Source: an uncultured Desulfobacterium sp. (GTDB lineage: Bacteria; Desulfobacterota; DSM-4660; Desulfatiglandales; Desulfatiglandaceae). Taken from it: a stretch of 37,655 bases of DNA. The stretch is taken from NCBI GenBank assembly GCA_900258555.1, contig LT984854.1, positions 2,562,083 to 2,599,737 of the forward strand, read 5' to 3'. The notes beneath the pieces were generated by a model. The model saw only the letters and a list, made by a program, of their open reading frames with translations. It did no database searches and was not told the origin of the DNA. The position numbers were made by a program, and so were the translations under genes. Positions 31,139 to 37,655 of the stretch are shown in pieces (the stretch's first letter is position 1; every line of letters begins with the position of its first letter).

Positions 31139-31552
31139 ATGAAGATATTGGTTGCAATGGATGATTCCGACTTTGCAAGACACGCTCTCGACGAGGCGAT
31201 CAAATTAGCAAAGCATGAATCTTCAGAGCTCGTTATCATGACTGTCATACCCCATATGGGCGTCATAGATGAACTCCCGGCAGGTTTTGTTGAAAAGCTG
31301 AAAAAGGCCGGGAAAAAGATACTTACACAGGCCTCAAAAACGGCGGAGGAGCACGGCATAAAGACCACAGAGATTCTGGAAGAAGGATTGGCCCCTGCGG
31401 ATAATATCATCACCTGCGCAGAAGAATATAAGGTCAAGCTTATAGTAATGGGTCATAAGGGCATGAATGCCAAGATGGAAAGGTTCTTCCTCGGCAGTGT
31501 CGCATTCAGGGTGATCTCTCACGCACCCTGCTCGGTTATGATAGTCAAATGA
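31139..31552 (+). CDS. UspA-family universal stress protein
   Basis: This 137-residue cytoplasmic protein is a single Usp domain. MKILVAMDDSDFARHALDEA begins the fold, and the ATP-binding pattern G-2x-G-9x-G(S/T) is present in MGHKGMNAKMERFFLGSVA, so it is probably the nucleotide-binding type. The start is the ATG at 31139, with GGGAGG just upstream; a GTG at 31133 lies inside that site. It is first in a same-strand row with a 99-aa membrane protein, a TauE/SafE permease and a DUF4881 lipoprotein, behind a sigma-54-type promoter. Confidence 0.92.
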   Translation: MKILVAMDDSDFARHALDEAIKLAKHESSELVIMTVIPHMGVIDELPAGFVEKLKKAGKKILTQASKTAEEHGIKTTEILEEGLAPADNIITCAEEYKVKLIVMGHKGMNAKMERFFLGSVAFRVISHAPCSVMIVK

Positions 31553-31637
31553 ATAGCGCGCTAAAATGAAGGATGAGATTATTAATGTATAAACGTCCCA
31601 AGACATCTTTTAAACGTAGCTAACATGAGGAGAGATT

Positions 31638-31937
31638 ATGTTGATTAACAAGCTGAAATTGTTATGCGGATTGATCGGAATGATTGCCGCCCTGTGGCCG
31701 GGATTCCTCCTGGCCGCAGGGGAAAAGGCTGCGGCTATCGTAATTGTTGCGGACACCCGAGGGCTCACAGGGCTGATGAAGTGGTGGGGGAGTCTTTACA
31801 ATGAAAGCCATGCCTGGTTTTCAGCGCTCACAGTGGTGTTGATACCCATAATCGGAGTTTTGTTTGGCGTAGTGGCTGATTTAATAATGTCCCACATGGG
31901 TATTGATCTCAAATCACGAGAACTGGCTGAGCATTAA
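31638..31937 (+). CDS. 99-aa membrane protein next to TauE
   Basis: This 99-residue protein has an N-terminal hydrophobic segment (about 8-27, possibly a signal anchor), a short middle part VADTRGLTGLMKWWGSLYNE and a second helix ALTVVLIPIIGVLFGVVADL ending in GIDLKSRELAEH. From memory it resembles short membrane proteins encoded beside TauE permeases in sulfate reducers; I cannot verify this here. The DTRxLTG...WxxLYN and GIDLKSRxxxEH motifs look conserved rather than random. It lies 49 bases before tauE, with a GAGGAGAG ribosome binding site. It may be an accessory subunit of the permease. Confidence 0.75.
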   Translation: MLINKLKLLCGLIGMIAALWPGFLLAAGEKAAAIVIVADTRGLTGLMKWWGSLYNESHAWFSALTVVLIPIIGVLFGVVADLIMSHMGIDLKSRELAEH

Positions 31938-31986
31938 TTCGAACTCAACAGGGACAGACCTGTTACAGCGCACAAGGAGGTAATTT

Positions 31987-33039
31987 ATGGATTGGTTGTA
32001 TGTACATATGCCGATCGCAGGGGTGGATATTTTCTGGCCCGGATTAATTATCCTGGGGATCGGCGTCGGAATTATAGGCGGGTTTTTTGGAATGGGCGGT
32101 GCGTGGATGGTCACACCCGGGTTGAATATCCTGGGCTTTCCCATGGCCTTTGCCATTGGAACGGATATTGCCCATATGGCGGGCAAATCCCTCATTGCAA
32201 CCATGCGACACGGAAAATTCGGTAATGTAGATTACAGGCTCGGTCTGATAATGCTGATCGGAACGGTGGTAGGCTTTGAGGTGGGAGCTCAGATGGTGAT
32301 GTGGCTTGAACGCCTGGGCAATGTTGATCTGGTCGTACGTTATCTGTATCTCATTCTCTTGGCGGCCATTGCCCTTTTGGTGTTTACGGATGTCGCCAAA
32401 AAGAGACGAAAAGAGCAGGAAGCGAAAAAGGCAGGTGTAGAGGATGACAAGCTAGCCACCGGAATTGAATGGCACAAGACTTTGCACAAGATCAAGATCC
32501 CCCCGATGATCAATTTCAAGGAGGCAGGGATTTACTGTTCTGCATGGTTGCCGATTTTTATAAGCTTCCTTACCGGATGGCTGGCAGGAATCTTAGGAAT
32601 CGGAGGCGGCCTTATCCGGATGCCCGCCCTGATATATCTGGTCGGCTGCCCGACCCACGTGGCAGTTGGTACAGACCTGTTTGAGGTAATGATCTCGGGT
32701 CTTTATGGCGCTGCTACCTACACATTTAAAGGACGCACCGAACTGGTCGCGGCCATCATCATGTTGGTAGGCGCCTCTATCGGGGCTCAGGTAGGAACAG
32801 TCGCAACCAAATACATAAAGGGATACGGCATTCGTATAGCATTCGGCTGCGCAGTCATCGGATGCGCCTTGTCAATAATCCTGAAACTGCTTGCCAAGGG
32901 CATGCCGAAATACCAGGCGATTTTTGATAACACCTCTACCGCACTTATCCTTGGACTTGTAAGTGCGATGTCCTTATACATCTTTTTCCAGATGATCAAA
33001 GGCGCAAAGAAAGAAATCGCCGACAGAAAGGCGAAATAG
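31987..33039 (+). CDS. TauE/SafE-family (sulfite/sulfoacetate exporter) permease
   Basis: This 350-residue inner-membrane permease has about eight to nine helices in two repeats. Each repeat has the TauE signature: GIIGGFFGMGGAWMVTPGLN in the first and LAGILGIGGGLIRMPALIYL in the second. A charged cytoplasmic loop (KKRRKEQEAKKAGVEDDK) joins them. Family members export sulfite, sulfoacetate or other organosulfonates, or take up related anions. In a putative sulfate reducer, sulfite handling is the natural guess. AAGGAGG lies upstream of the ATG. The flanking small membrane protein and lipoprotein suggest a multi-part system. Confidence 0.9.
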   Translation: MDWLYVHMPIAGVDIFWPGLIILGIGVGIIGGFFGMGGAWMVTPGLNILGFPMAFAIGTDIAHMAGKSLIATMRHGKFGNVDYRLGLIMLIGTVVGFEVGAQMVMWLERLGNVDLVVRYLYLILLAAIALLVFTDVAKKRRKEQEAKKAGVEDDKLATGIEWHKTLHKIKIPPMINFKEAGIYCSAWLPIFISFLTGWLAGILGIGGGLIRMPALIYLVGCPTHVAVGTDLFEVMISGLYGAATYTFKGRTELVAAIIMLVGASIGAQVGTVATKYIKGYGIRIAFGCAVIGCALSIILKLLAKGMPKYQAIFDNTSTALILGLVSAMSLYIFFQMIKGAKKEIADRKAK

Positions 33040-33069
33040 GCTCATTTACATATTCAGGAGGGGTGACCT

Positions 33070-33672
33070 ATGCTCAAAAAATATTCAATTTTAATCAGCC
33101 TCATGTTTGTCTTTATCCTCATAGGATGTGGAGACTACGGCAATGTAGACCAGGGAAGGGTAATCGCCTATGACAAGGCCAACAAAACAATGACCATAAT
33201 TCTGGACAAGAGTTTAGATCGCAAGAAGCCGGATTACAGCCTCTTGCCCGCGGTGGAATATAAGCTGCCGGATGATCCGAATGAGATGGGACCTGAACCA
33301 AAACCAGGGAGGCTTATGAAGCTTGACCTGGATAAGAAAGAACTCTTGGTCTACAACGCGGAACAGAAAGACCTTATGACCATAGCTTTTACACTAGTGG
33401 AACAGAAAAATGTTCCTGCAAGCGATCCTTTGGTTTTTGACAAGTCTGCGAATAAGCCCAAGTCATTTCCCATTATTGATAACCAGAAAAAGACAATAAC
33501 TACATATCTTGGCAAGCTCAAGACCCTTGTGACATTCACTGTCCCGGAACAATACGCGGCCATGCCTTCAGATACATGGACATTTGGGGATGAGGTAAGG
33601 ATATACTACAAAGAGCAAGGAAAATCCCTCAGGCTGATGAACGTCAGCCAGACGGACATCTTTAAAAAGTAA
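33070..33672 (+). CDS. DUF4881 lipoprotein
   Basis: This 200-residue protein begins with a lipoprotein signal: MLKKYSILISLMFVFILIGC, with C20 as the lipid anchor. The mature part is beta-rich: DQGRVIAYDKANKTMTIILD, a repeat-like GRLMKLDLDKKELLVYN, and the end WTFGDEVRIYYKEQGKSLR. It matches DUF4881, a group I associate with sulfate-reducing bacteria. Its task is unknown; binding the TauE substrate or a metal in the periplasm is possible. AGGAGG precedes the ATG and it lies 30 bases after tauE. Confidence 0.8.
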   Translation: MLKKYSILISLMFVFILIGCGDYGNVDQGRVIAYDKANKTMTIILDKSLDRKKPDYSLLPAVEYKLPDDPNEMGPEPKPGRLMKLDLDKKELLVYNAEQKDLMTIAFTLVEQKNVPASDPLVFDKSANKPKSFPIIDNQKKTITTYLGKLKTLVTFTVPEQYAAMPSDTWTFGDEVRIYYKEQGKSLRLMNVSQTDIFKK

Positions 33673-33711
33673 CATATTTTTTTAATGCTGCACCGGTAGG
33701 GTCCACCTAGA

Positions 33712-33747
33712 CCCCCGTCATGGGGGGCGATTCGCGGATCGCCCCCC
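33712..33747 (+). promoter_or_regulatory. Competing hairpins after the DUF4881 gene
   Basis: The G tract at 33722-33727 can pair with CCCCC upstream (33712-33716) or, as part of a 10-bp stem GGGGGGCGAT (33722-33731), with ATCGCCCCCC downstream (33738-33747). The strong downstream stem is followed by A's, not T's, so it is not a classical plus-strand terminator. The mutually exclusive pairing could regulate expression of the 68-aa gene 34 bases further on, or simply protect the upstream mRNA end. Confidence 0.4.
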
Positions 33748-33781
33748 AAAAAACTATAAATCAGGAAATGGGGTGTATATT

Positions 33782-33988
33782 ATGAGCTGGAATCAAAAAT
33801 TGGTCGTGATTATTACGGATATCCTGCTGATTTTGGAACTATGCATAAGTATGTATCTGGCAAGCAGGACCACCCCTGAACTTTTGACTCCGGTATTTAT
33901 GAAGAGCTTCTTTCTGATGTGCATTCCCACCCTGGTGATTGCCTGGGTGAGTGTAAGACGACTGCGCAGGCAAAATGAAACGATCTGA
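33782..33988 (+). CDS. 68-aa membrane protein at the end of the usp-tauE cluster
   Basis: This 68-residue protein starts MSWNQKLVVIITDILLILEL and has two membrane helices (about 7-28 and 42-58) and a basic, arginine-rich end (RRLRRQNETI). I do not recognise the family. I chose the ATG at 33782 because GGGG lies about eight bases upstream; an in-frame GTG at 33773 is less likely. It follows the DUF4881 gene by 109 bases that contain the competing hairpins, and is the last plus-strand gene before a minus-strand block. Confidence 0.6.
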   Translation: MSWNQKLVVIITDILLILELCISMYLASRTTPELLTPVFMKSFFLMCIPTLVIAWVSVRRLRRQNETI

Positions 33989-34032
33989 TCTTTTTGACAG
34001 CATTCGGATTTTGATCTTTTGGTTGTGCAAGA

Positions 34033-34635
34033 TCAGTTCGGGGTATGTATTCCATTTTTCTTCTGTTCAAGTAAATGCACCCTTTTTAGACCTACCAAAA
34101 TGCCAACAGCTACCCAAAAATATATTGTCGAGCAAAAGGACTGAAGACCACCGTTATGATATTGAGGAATTATGTAATCTCCTAATATTCCGGCCGCAAG
34201 ACGAGAAATTAAAATTGCGGATAGGGCAGAAGCGATAATATTAATTCTAAAATCCTTTTTATCTGTCAGGAAGTATTTGATCAGCTTGAAAAGTTCAATT
34301 ATGAACCATAAGAAAGCTGCGACACCTATGATTCCCGTCTCGACGAGCAATTGAACATATTGACCATGTGGGCTTGTCATCACACCTTTTTGCTGATCGC
34401 CATTGTTCCTTTTTGAGGCTACATAAAGCGAGTAATCATAATAATTGTAAGGGCCAACGCCAAATATCGGTTGTTCAAGAAATATTGCGAAACTGTGCTG
34501 CCAGATAGCGACCCTTGCCCCATTGCTCGCTCCTAAGCTGCCTTCCTGTTTCTCCTGCTTCACATAAAAATTAAATATACTAAGTGTAACTGCAAAAATC
34601 ACAGCGGTTATAGCCATAATGGCAATAATGCTCAC
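34033..34635 (-). CDS. O-antigen ligase-like membrane protein, probably N-terminally truncated
   Basis: This 200-residue product covers only the C-terminal half of an O-antigen ligase/polymerase (WaaL/Wzy-like) protein. It has one membrane helix at the start, then the large periplasmic loop with ARVAIWQHSFAIFLEQPIFG and the catalytic-type stretch SPHGQYVQLLVETGIIG, then two or three helices. Family members normally have 400 or more residues and ten or more helices. The frame stays open upstream for about 30 codons in protein-like sequence overlapping the lptC-like gene. The GTG at 34635 overlaps the upstream stop (GTGA). It is either a fused deletion product or an unusual short ligase. Confidence 0.7.
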   Translation of the reverse strand: MSIIAIMAITAVIFAVTLSIFNFYVKQEKQEGSLGASNGARVAIWQHSFAIFLEQPIFGVGPYNYYDYSLYVASKRNNGDQQKGVMTSPHGQYVQLLVETGIIGVAAFLWFIIELFKLIKYFLTDKKDFRINIIASALSAILISRLAAGILGDYIIPQYHNGGLQSFCSTIYFWVAVGILVGLKRVHLLEQKKNGIHTPN

Positions 34636-35399
34636 TTTTGATTTATAATAAAATTTTTTCTTTCCATGGGTTTCAAGAAAACGTCGGTGATCAGGTTTTT
34701 CCCATCTGTTTGTTCTTGAGGCGTTTTGAGTTCAAAATGTCTATCTGCTTTTATTACGCCCTCTTCAGGCGAGAAGCTGAGTTGATCAGTGATTAGAATC
34801 CTCGAACCCGATATTACCTTGACATGTCCTCTAAAAATAATGTCCTTATATACCTGACGGATGGATGCAGAGTCCGCGGATATCCGGGTCACAACAGATT
34901 TTTTATCATGAAGCATAACAGAGACCGGTTCCATCTCAATGTAAAGGAGTTTTTTAACGGGAAATGAAGACAATACATCTTTTGAAATCACATTCTTAAA
35001 TGTCGGATTTTCCCAAGGTATATTGACATCCGACCCATCGGATCTTGGCGCAGCCGGTTTTCCTCTCCCAAAGATGTGGACAGAGGCGTTTTCAAGTCTG
35101 ACCTCATTGAGCATACCGAAGCTGAATAGATAAAGCTTTTTTTTCGCGATACAAAACCGATCAGCCTCAATTGAAATGACCTTGGCCTCCCCATCCATAG
35201 CATCGAAACGAAAACCGCGAATATCATGCTCAGGCTTTGGGAAGTGATAATGGGAGGCACCTCGATTTTTATTTTTTGAATTCGATAGTCGACCAAAATA
35301 ATAAAAACAGATCAGGACGGCAAGACCCGCCAGAATAAGCGACACCATAATTGTTCTCATCATAATAGAACGCTTATTTTTGTAAAGGGATTCTTCCAT
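34632..35399 (-). CDS. LptC-like membrane-anchored periplasmic protein
   Basis: This 255-residue protein has a single N-terminal membrane helix (about 13-36) and a periplasmic beta-rich domain like LptC: GFRFDAMDGEAKVISIEADR, a K-rich KKKLYLF strand, then VRLENASVHIFG, ISADSASIRQVYKDIIFRGH and ILITDQLSFSPEEG. LptC links the inner-membrane LPS exporter LptBFG to the LptA bridge. The length is larger than E. coli LptC (191) and no other lpt gene is near, so it may instead serve another polysaccharide. The ATG at 35399 has no strong ribosome binding site. The stop overlaps the ligase-like start. Confidence 0.72.
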   Translation of the reverse strand: MEESLYKNKRSIMMRTIMVSLILAGLAVLICFYYFGRLSNSKNKNRGASHYHFPKPEHDIRGFRFDAMDGEAKVISIEADRFCIAKKKLYLFSFGMLNEVRLENASVHIFGRGKPAAPRSDGSDVNIPWENPTFKNVISKDVLSSFPVKKLLYIEMEPVSVMLHDKKSVVTRISADSASIRQVYKDIIFRGHVKVISGSRILITDQLSFSPEEGVIKADRHFELKTPQEQTDGKNLITDVFLKPMERKNFIINQK

Positions 35400-35771
35400 G
35401 AATATCAGTCACTGCCTTTTATTTATGGGTCAAAACCACCGCCATAGGCGGTTTTGGGGTGTGGGGACGGAGGTCCCACTCCTTTGCTGAAACAGTTATA
35501 CTGTTGAGAGACTCTAAGAAAATATTTTCATTTACAAGCCACCTTTTTTAGGAATGGTAATTTACTTGTAGCCACTAAATAATTGGCTTAATGAAATAAA
35601 TCGGCTGACATAAAGGCTTTGAAATGGTATTTGCGTAACTATTATGTATGTGGACGCATCAACAAGCCAAAGCAATCGGAAATTTTTTCTCATTCTAATA
35701 CAAATAGTATTGTGAAATCGTGCATCAGGCTCCATGTAAGGCCCGCAACCCGATTTCAACCTACCTGTCCC
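35400..35771. other. Intergenic region with small hairpins
   Basis: No gene is seen. A small hairpin ACCGCC-ATA-GGCGGT (35438-35452) followed by TTT could be a plus-strand terminator. A second inverted repeat is GTGGGGAC with GTCCCAC near 35461-35479. The rest is AT-rich. Short frames across the right part overlap the 3' end of the choice-of-anchor D gene and are not supported. Confidence 0.45.
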
Positions 35772-37523
35772 TCATTGCGTGATGATGATGTCACCACAAC
35801 CGTAATTCGACCCGAAGAACTGGTTCCCTCCCGTGGCTGGGTAAAAGCCTATGCTTATACTCTTCTCAAAGACGGGACTGACGTTACTGGACACAGTGAA
35901 ACCCACGCAGTATGATCCAATTCCATTATTGATCTCTAGCGGCGGTGTGTCTGCCGAACCTCCATAGGGGGCTGCAACTATCAATGCTGCGTCCCTGGAA
36001 TTTAAGATATAAGTTCCACAAACCTGGAACCTGGCGCCTGCCTCTATTGTATCCGAAGAGCCGGTGACACTGGAAACCATTATGGAGTCCCCTCCTGAAG
36101 AGCAGGAAGAAAAGGAAAAGGGGAGTGCACCAAGATTTTCAATATCGTAAAGATAATCGGTCCGTTTGGGTGCCTGTTTATATGCTTTAATTTCGCCGAC
36201 ATTCCTGGCGTACCACCTGATTCTTGACTTTTTGGGACTATCCAGATCAGGCATTGTGACCTTGATAACTTCGGTGAATGTCCCGTAGGGGACGGTGACA
36301 GGCCGTGAAACCAATTGGTATGTGACATTGCCGAAAGGACCGATGCTGTAATCCCTGCCGAATACGACATTCGTTCTATACATCAGGACGGGTGAGGGAA
36401 AAAACACATCCGTCATCTGCTCCTCATCGTAATAGCCTACAAAATACACCCCATCGTCCTGAAAGCTTAAGTAGTCGAGCTGGTCTGACCAGTTTGAGCT
36501 CCATCCTTTTACAAAGACATCATATCCGTTCTTCGTTGTCGCCTCTTTTACATAAGCGTAGTATTCTTCGTTACCATCTCCACGGGTATTGTAATGCCAG
36601 AAACGACCAACCCCAAGGTTGAGGTACGCCGACCAATCTATTGTCTCCAATACCGATTCACCCACGCCTGAACCTGACAGATCAACCGAAATTTCAGGGG
36701 TATCAGGATCACTGGATGGGACACGCATTGCTGCCGTTGTTGTGCCTGGACAAGAGGGAGCGAAAAGGAGTATAATGGAACATGTGCCTTTGGATTTCAG
36801 AGTCTTTCCGGAACAGCCGTCCTTCTTCAAAATAAAATCCTCATTACCGTCAAGGCTCACTGTCCCCATGGTCAATGATGCAGCCCCCTTGTTCCTGATT
36901 TTGAACTTGCATGATGCCGTCTTTCCCGTAGCTATGGAACCGAAATCCTTTTGTGAAGGCGATATAGTAACCCGATTTTCACCCACACCCGCCAGAGGGA
37001 CCGCCAGATCGGCCGTATCCGCATCGTTAGAGGGGATGTGCATGGTTGCCTCTTTGGTGTCGGGAGAGGAAGGGGCGAAAAGGAGTGTAACGGAGCACGA
37101 GCGTTTGGGCTTAAGGCTCTTTCCCGAACATCCGTCCTTTTTTACGGCAAATTGGCTGCTGTCTGTCCCGTCAATAGTGACATCACCCAAAATAAGCGTC
37201 GTCTTCCCCTGGTTTGAAACCTTGAATTTGCGTGAGACAGTATTATCGGCCGCCATTGTCCCGAAGTCCCCGGATGTCGGTGAAACAACAATATCAGGCC
37301 CGTCGGACTGGCCGTAAGACAGAGACGGATGAAAGACCAAAACAGCCAGTATCACAATAATACACGCGGCCAGGACCGCCCGGTCTGAATAGATGCAACT
37401 TACTTCAGGCGGCTGTCCATTCATCATAAGAGAAGATAAGGCTGTCTGAATCAGCCCTGTTTTTTTCATGCCATAGCTCCTGATATCCATATTATTCGCC
37501 TCAGTTTTTTGTTTTATTCTCAT
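35772..37523 (-). CDS. Secreted choice-of-anchor D (ASH/Hydin-type) domain protein
   Basis: This 583-residue protein has two tandem choice-of-anchor D domains (about 76-180 and 184-287), each with the pattern SPTSGDFG or SPSQKDFG, KKDGCSGK(S/T)LK, a CS(V/I) strand and LLFAPS. Two cysteines in each copy could form a disulfide. The rest (290-583) is beta-rich and aromatic, with no recognised catalytic domain. A hydrophobic segment (about 50-67) ending SLSYG is a likely signal peptide, but it lies 46 residues in, so an internal start such as M33/M34 is possible. AAGGAGAT precedes the ATG at 37523, and GAGG precedes an ATG at 37490. The domains occur in surface or fibre proteins. Confidence 0.82.
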   Translation of the reverse strand: MRIKQKTEANNMDIRSYGMKKTGLIQTALSSLMMNGQPPEVSCIYSDRAVLAACIIVILAVLVFHPSLSYGQSDGPDIVVSPTSGDFGTMAADNTVSRKFKVSNQGKTTLILGDVTIDGTDSSQFAVKKDGCSGKSLKPKRSCSVTLLFAPSSPDTKEATMHIPSNDADTADLAVPLAGVGENRVTISPSQKDFGSIATGKTASCKFKIRNKGAASLTMGTVSLDGNEDFILKKDGCSGKTLKSKGTCSIILLFAPSCPGTTTAAMRVPSSDPDTPEISVDLSGSGVGESVLETIDWSAYLNLGVGRFWHYNTRGDGNEEYYAYVKEATTKNGYDVFVKGWSSNWSDQLDYLSFQDDGVYFVGYYDEEQMTDVFFPSPVLMYRTNVVFGRDYSIGPFGNVTYQLVSRPVTVPYGTFTEVIKVTMPDLDSPKKSRIRWYARNVGEIKAYKQAPKRTDYLYDIENLGALPFSFSSCSSGGDSIMVSSVTGSSDTIEAGARFQVCGTYILNSRDAALIVAAPYGGSADTPPLEINNGIGSYCVGFTVSSNVSPVFEKSISIGFYPATGGNQFFGSNYGCGDIIITQ

Positions 37524-37655
37524 CTTCCGATCTCCTTTCGCTTTTATTAAAAGCCTGAAAAGTCAGTAATTTCCGGTTAGAAAATTGCATAGGGGGGTTT
37601 AGAAAAATATTGAAAAATTAGTGAGTTAGAGCATTTTTTGCTTGACACCCCGATT

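Noticed and set aside
33722-33747. Classical intrinsic terminator after DUF4881
   Set aside because: The strong stem is followed by a run of A on the plus strand, not T, and no minus-strand gene needs a terminator here.
37642-37647. TTGACA at the right edge as an outward plus-strand promoter
   Set aside because: The -10 region lies outside the window, so it cannot be judged.
1-37655. CRISPR arrays, tRNA or rRNA genes and riboswitches
   Set aside because: I found no regularly spaced repeats, no cloverleaf or rRNA-like sequence, and no riboswitch consensus that I recognise.

Overview
The window reads like a piece of the chromosome of an anaerobic, Gram-negative bacterium, most likely a sulfate-reducing or related member of the Desulfobacterota (former Deltaproteobacteria). 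This is inferred from gene content and no marker gene proves it. Signs of an outer membrane are a complete mlaE-F-D-C lipid-transport operon, a LolA-like exported protein, an LptC-like protein, an O-antigen-ligase fragment and several lipoproteins. Sulfur metabolism is suggested by a TauE/SafE permease beside a DUF4881 lipoprotein. No rRNA, tRNA, CRISPR array or intact transposon is visible.

Layout. 1-6800 is accessory: a 5'-incomplete hypothetical gene, a palindromic intergenic repeat, hipBA, an ADP-ribosylglycohydrolase, a MNT/HEPN pair, a RHH/PIN pair and almost 1 kb of unassigned DNA. 6843-11954 is ordinary housekeeping: alpha-glucan phosphorylase, cardiolipin synthase, a multi-pass membrane protein and, convergent, a DedA protein. 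12231-17683 holds small exported proteins (DUF2845, a lipoprotein, YfdX, a LolA-like protein) among decayed genes: rlmH with two in-frame stops, a REP-type Y1 transposase relic and an IS5-family fragment. It also holds two short ORFs (57 and 43 codons) just upstream of the lipoprotein. 18047-22629 carries a KimA-like APC transporter, then debris: a truncated membrane sensor, a 130-bp MITE-like element with 19-bp inverted ends, an orphan HicB antitoxin, an IS200/IS605 relic, a DUF433 antitoxin with no normal start, and a frameshifted AAA/DUF4143 ATPase.

22686-35399 is well organised again: DUF362-PilZ-DUF486 on the minus strand, a sensor histidine kinase whose ATP-binding boxes look degenerate, a GNAT acetyltransferase, mlaEFDC behind a good sigma-70 promoter, and a usp / 99-aa membrane protein / TauE / DUF4881 / 68-aa membrane protein cluster behind a sigma-54-type -24/-12 sequence. 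Then come minus-strand lptC-like and O-antigen-ligase-like genes and, at the end, a large secreted choice-of-anchor D protein.

How they fit: mlaEFDC would move phospholipids between the membranes. The usp-TauE cluster looks like a co-regulated stress/anion-export module and is the best candidate for an under-described system. The toxin-antitoxin genes, orphan antitoxins and transposon relics show repeated insertion and decay. No clearly new defence system was identified. The most useful unexplained items are the sigma-54 usp-TauE module, the two-ORF microprotein unit at 14321-14661, the double-nonsense rlmH and the MITE at 20411-20540.
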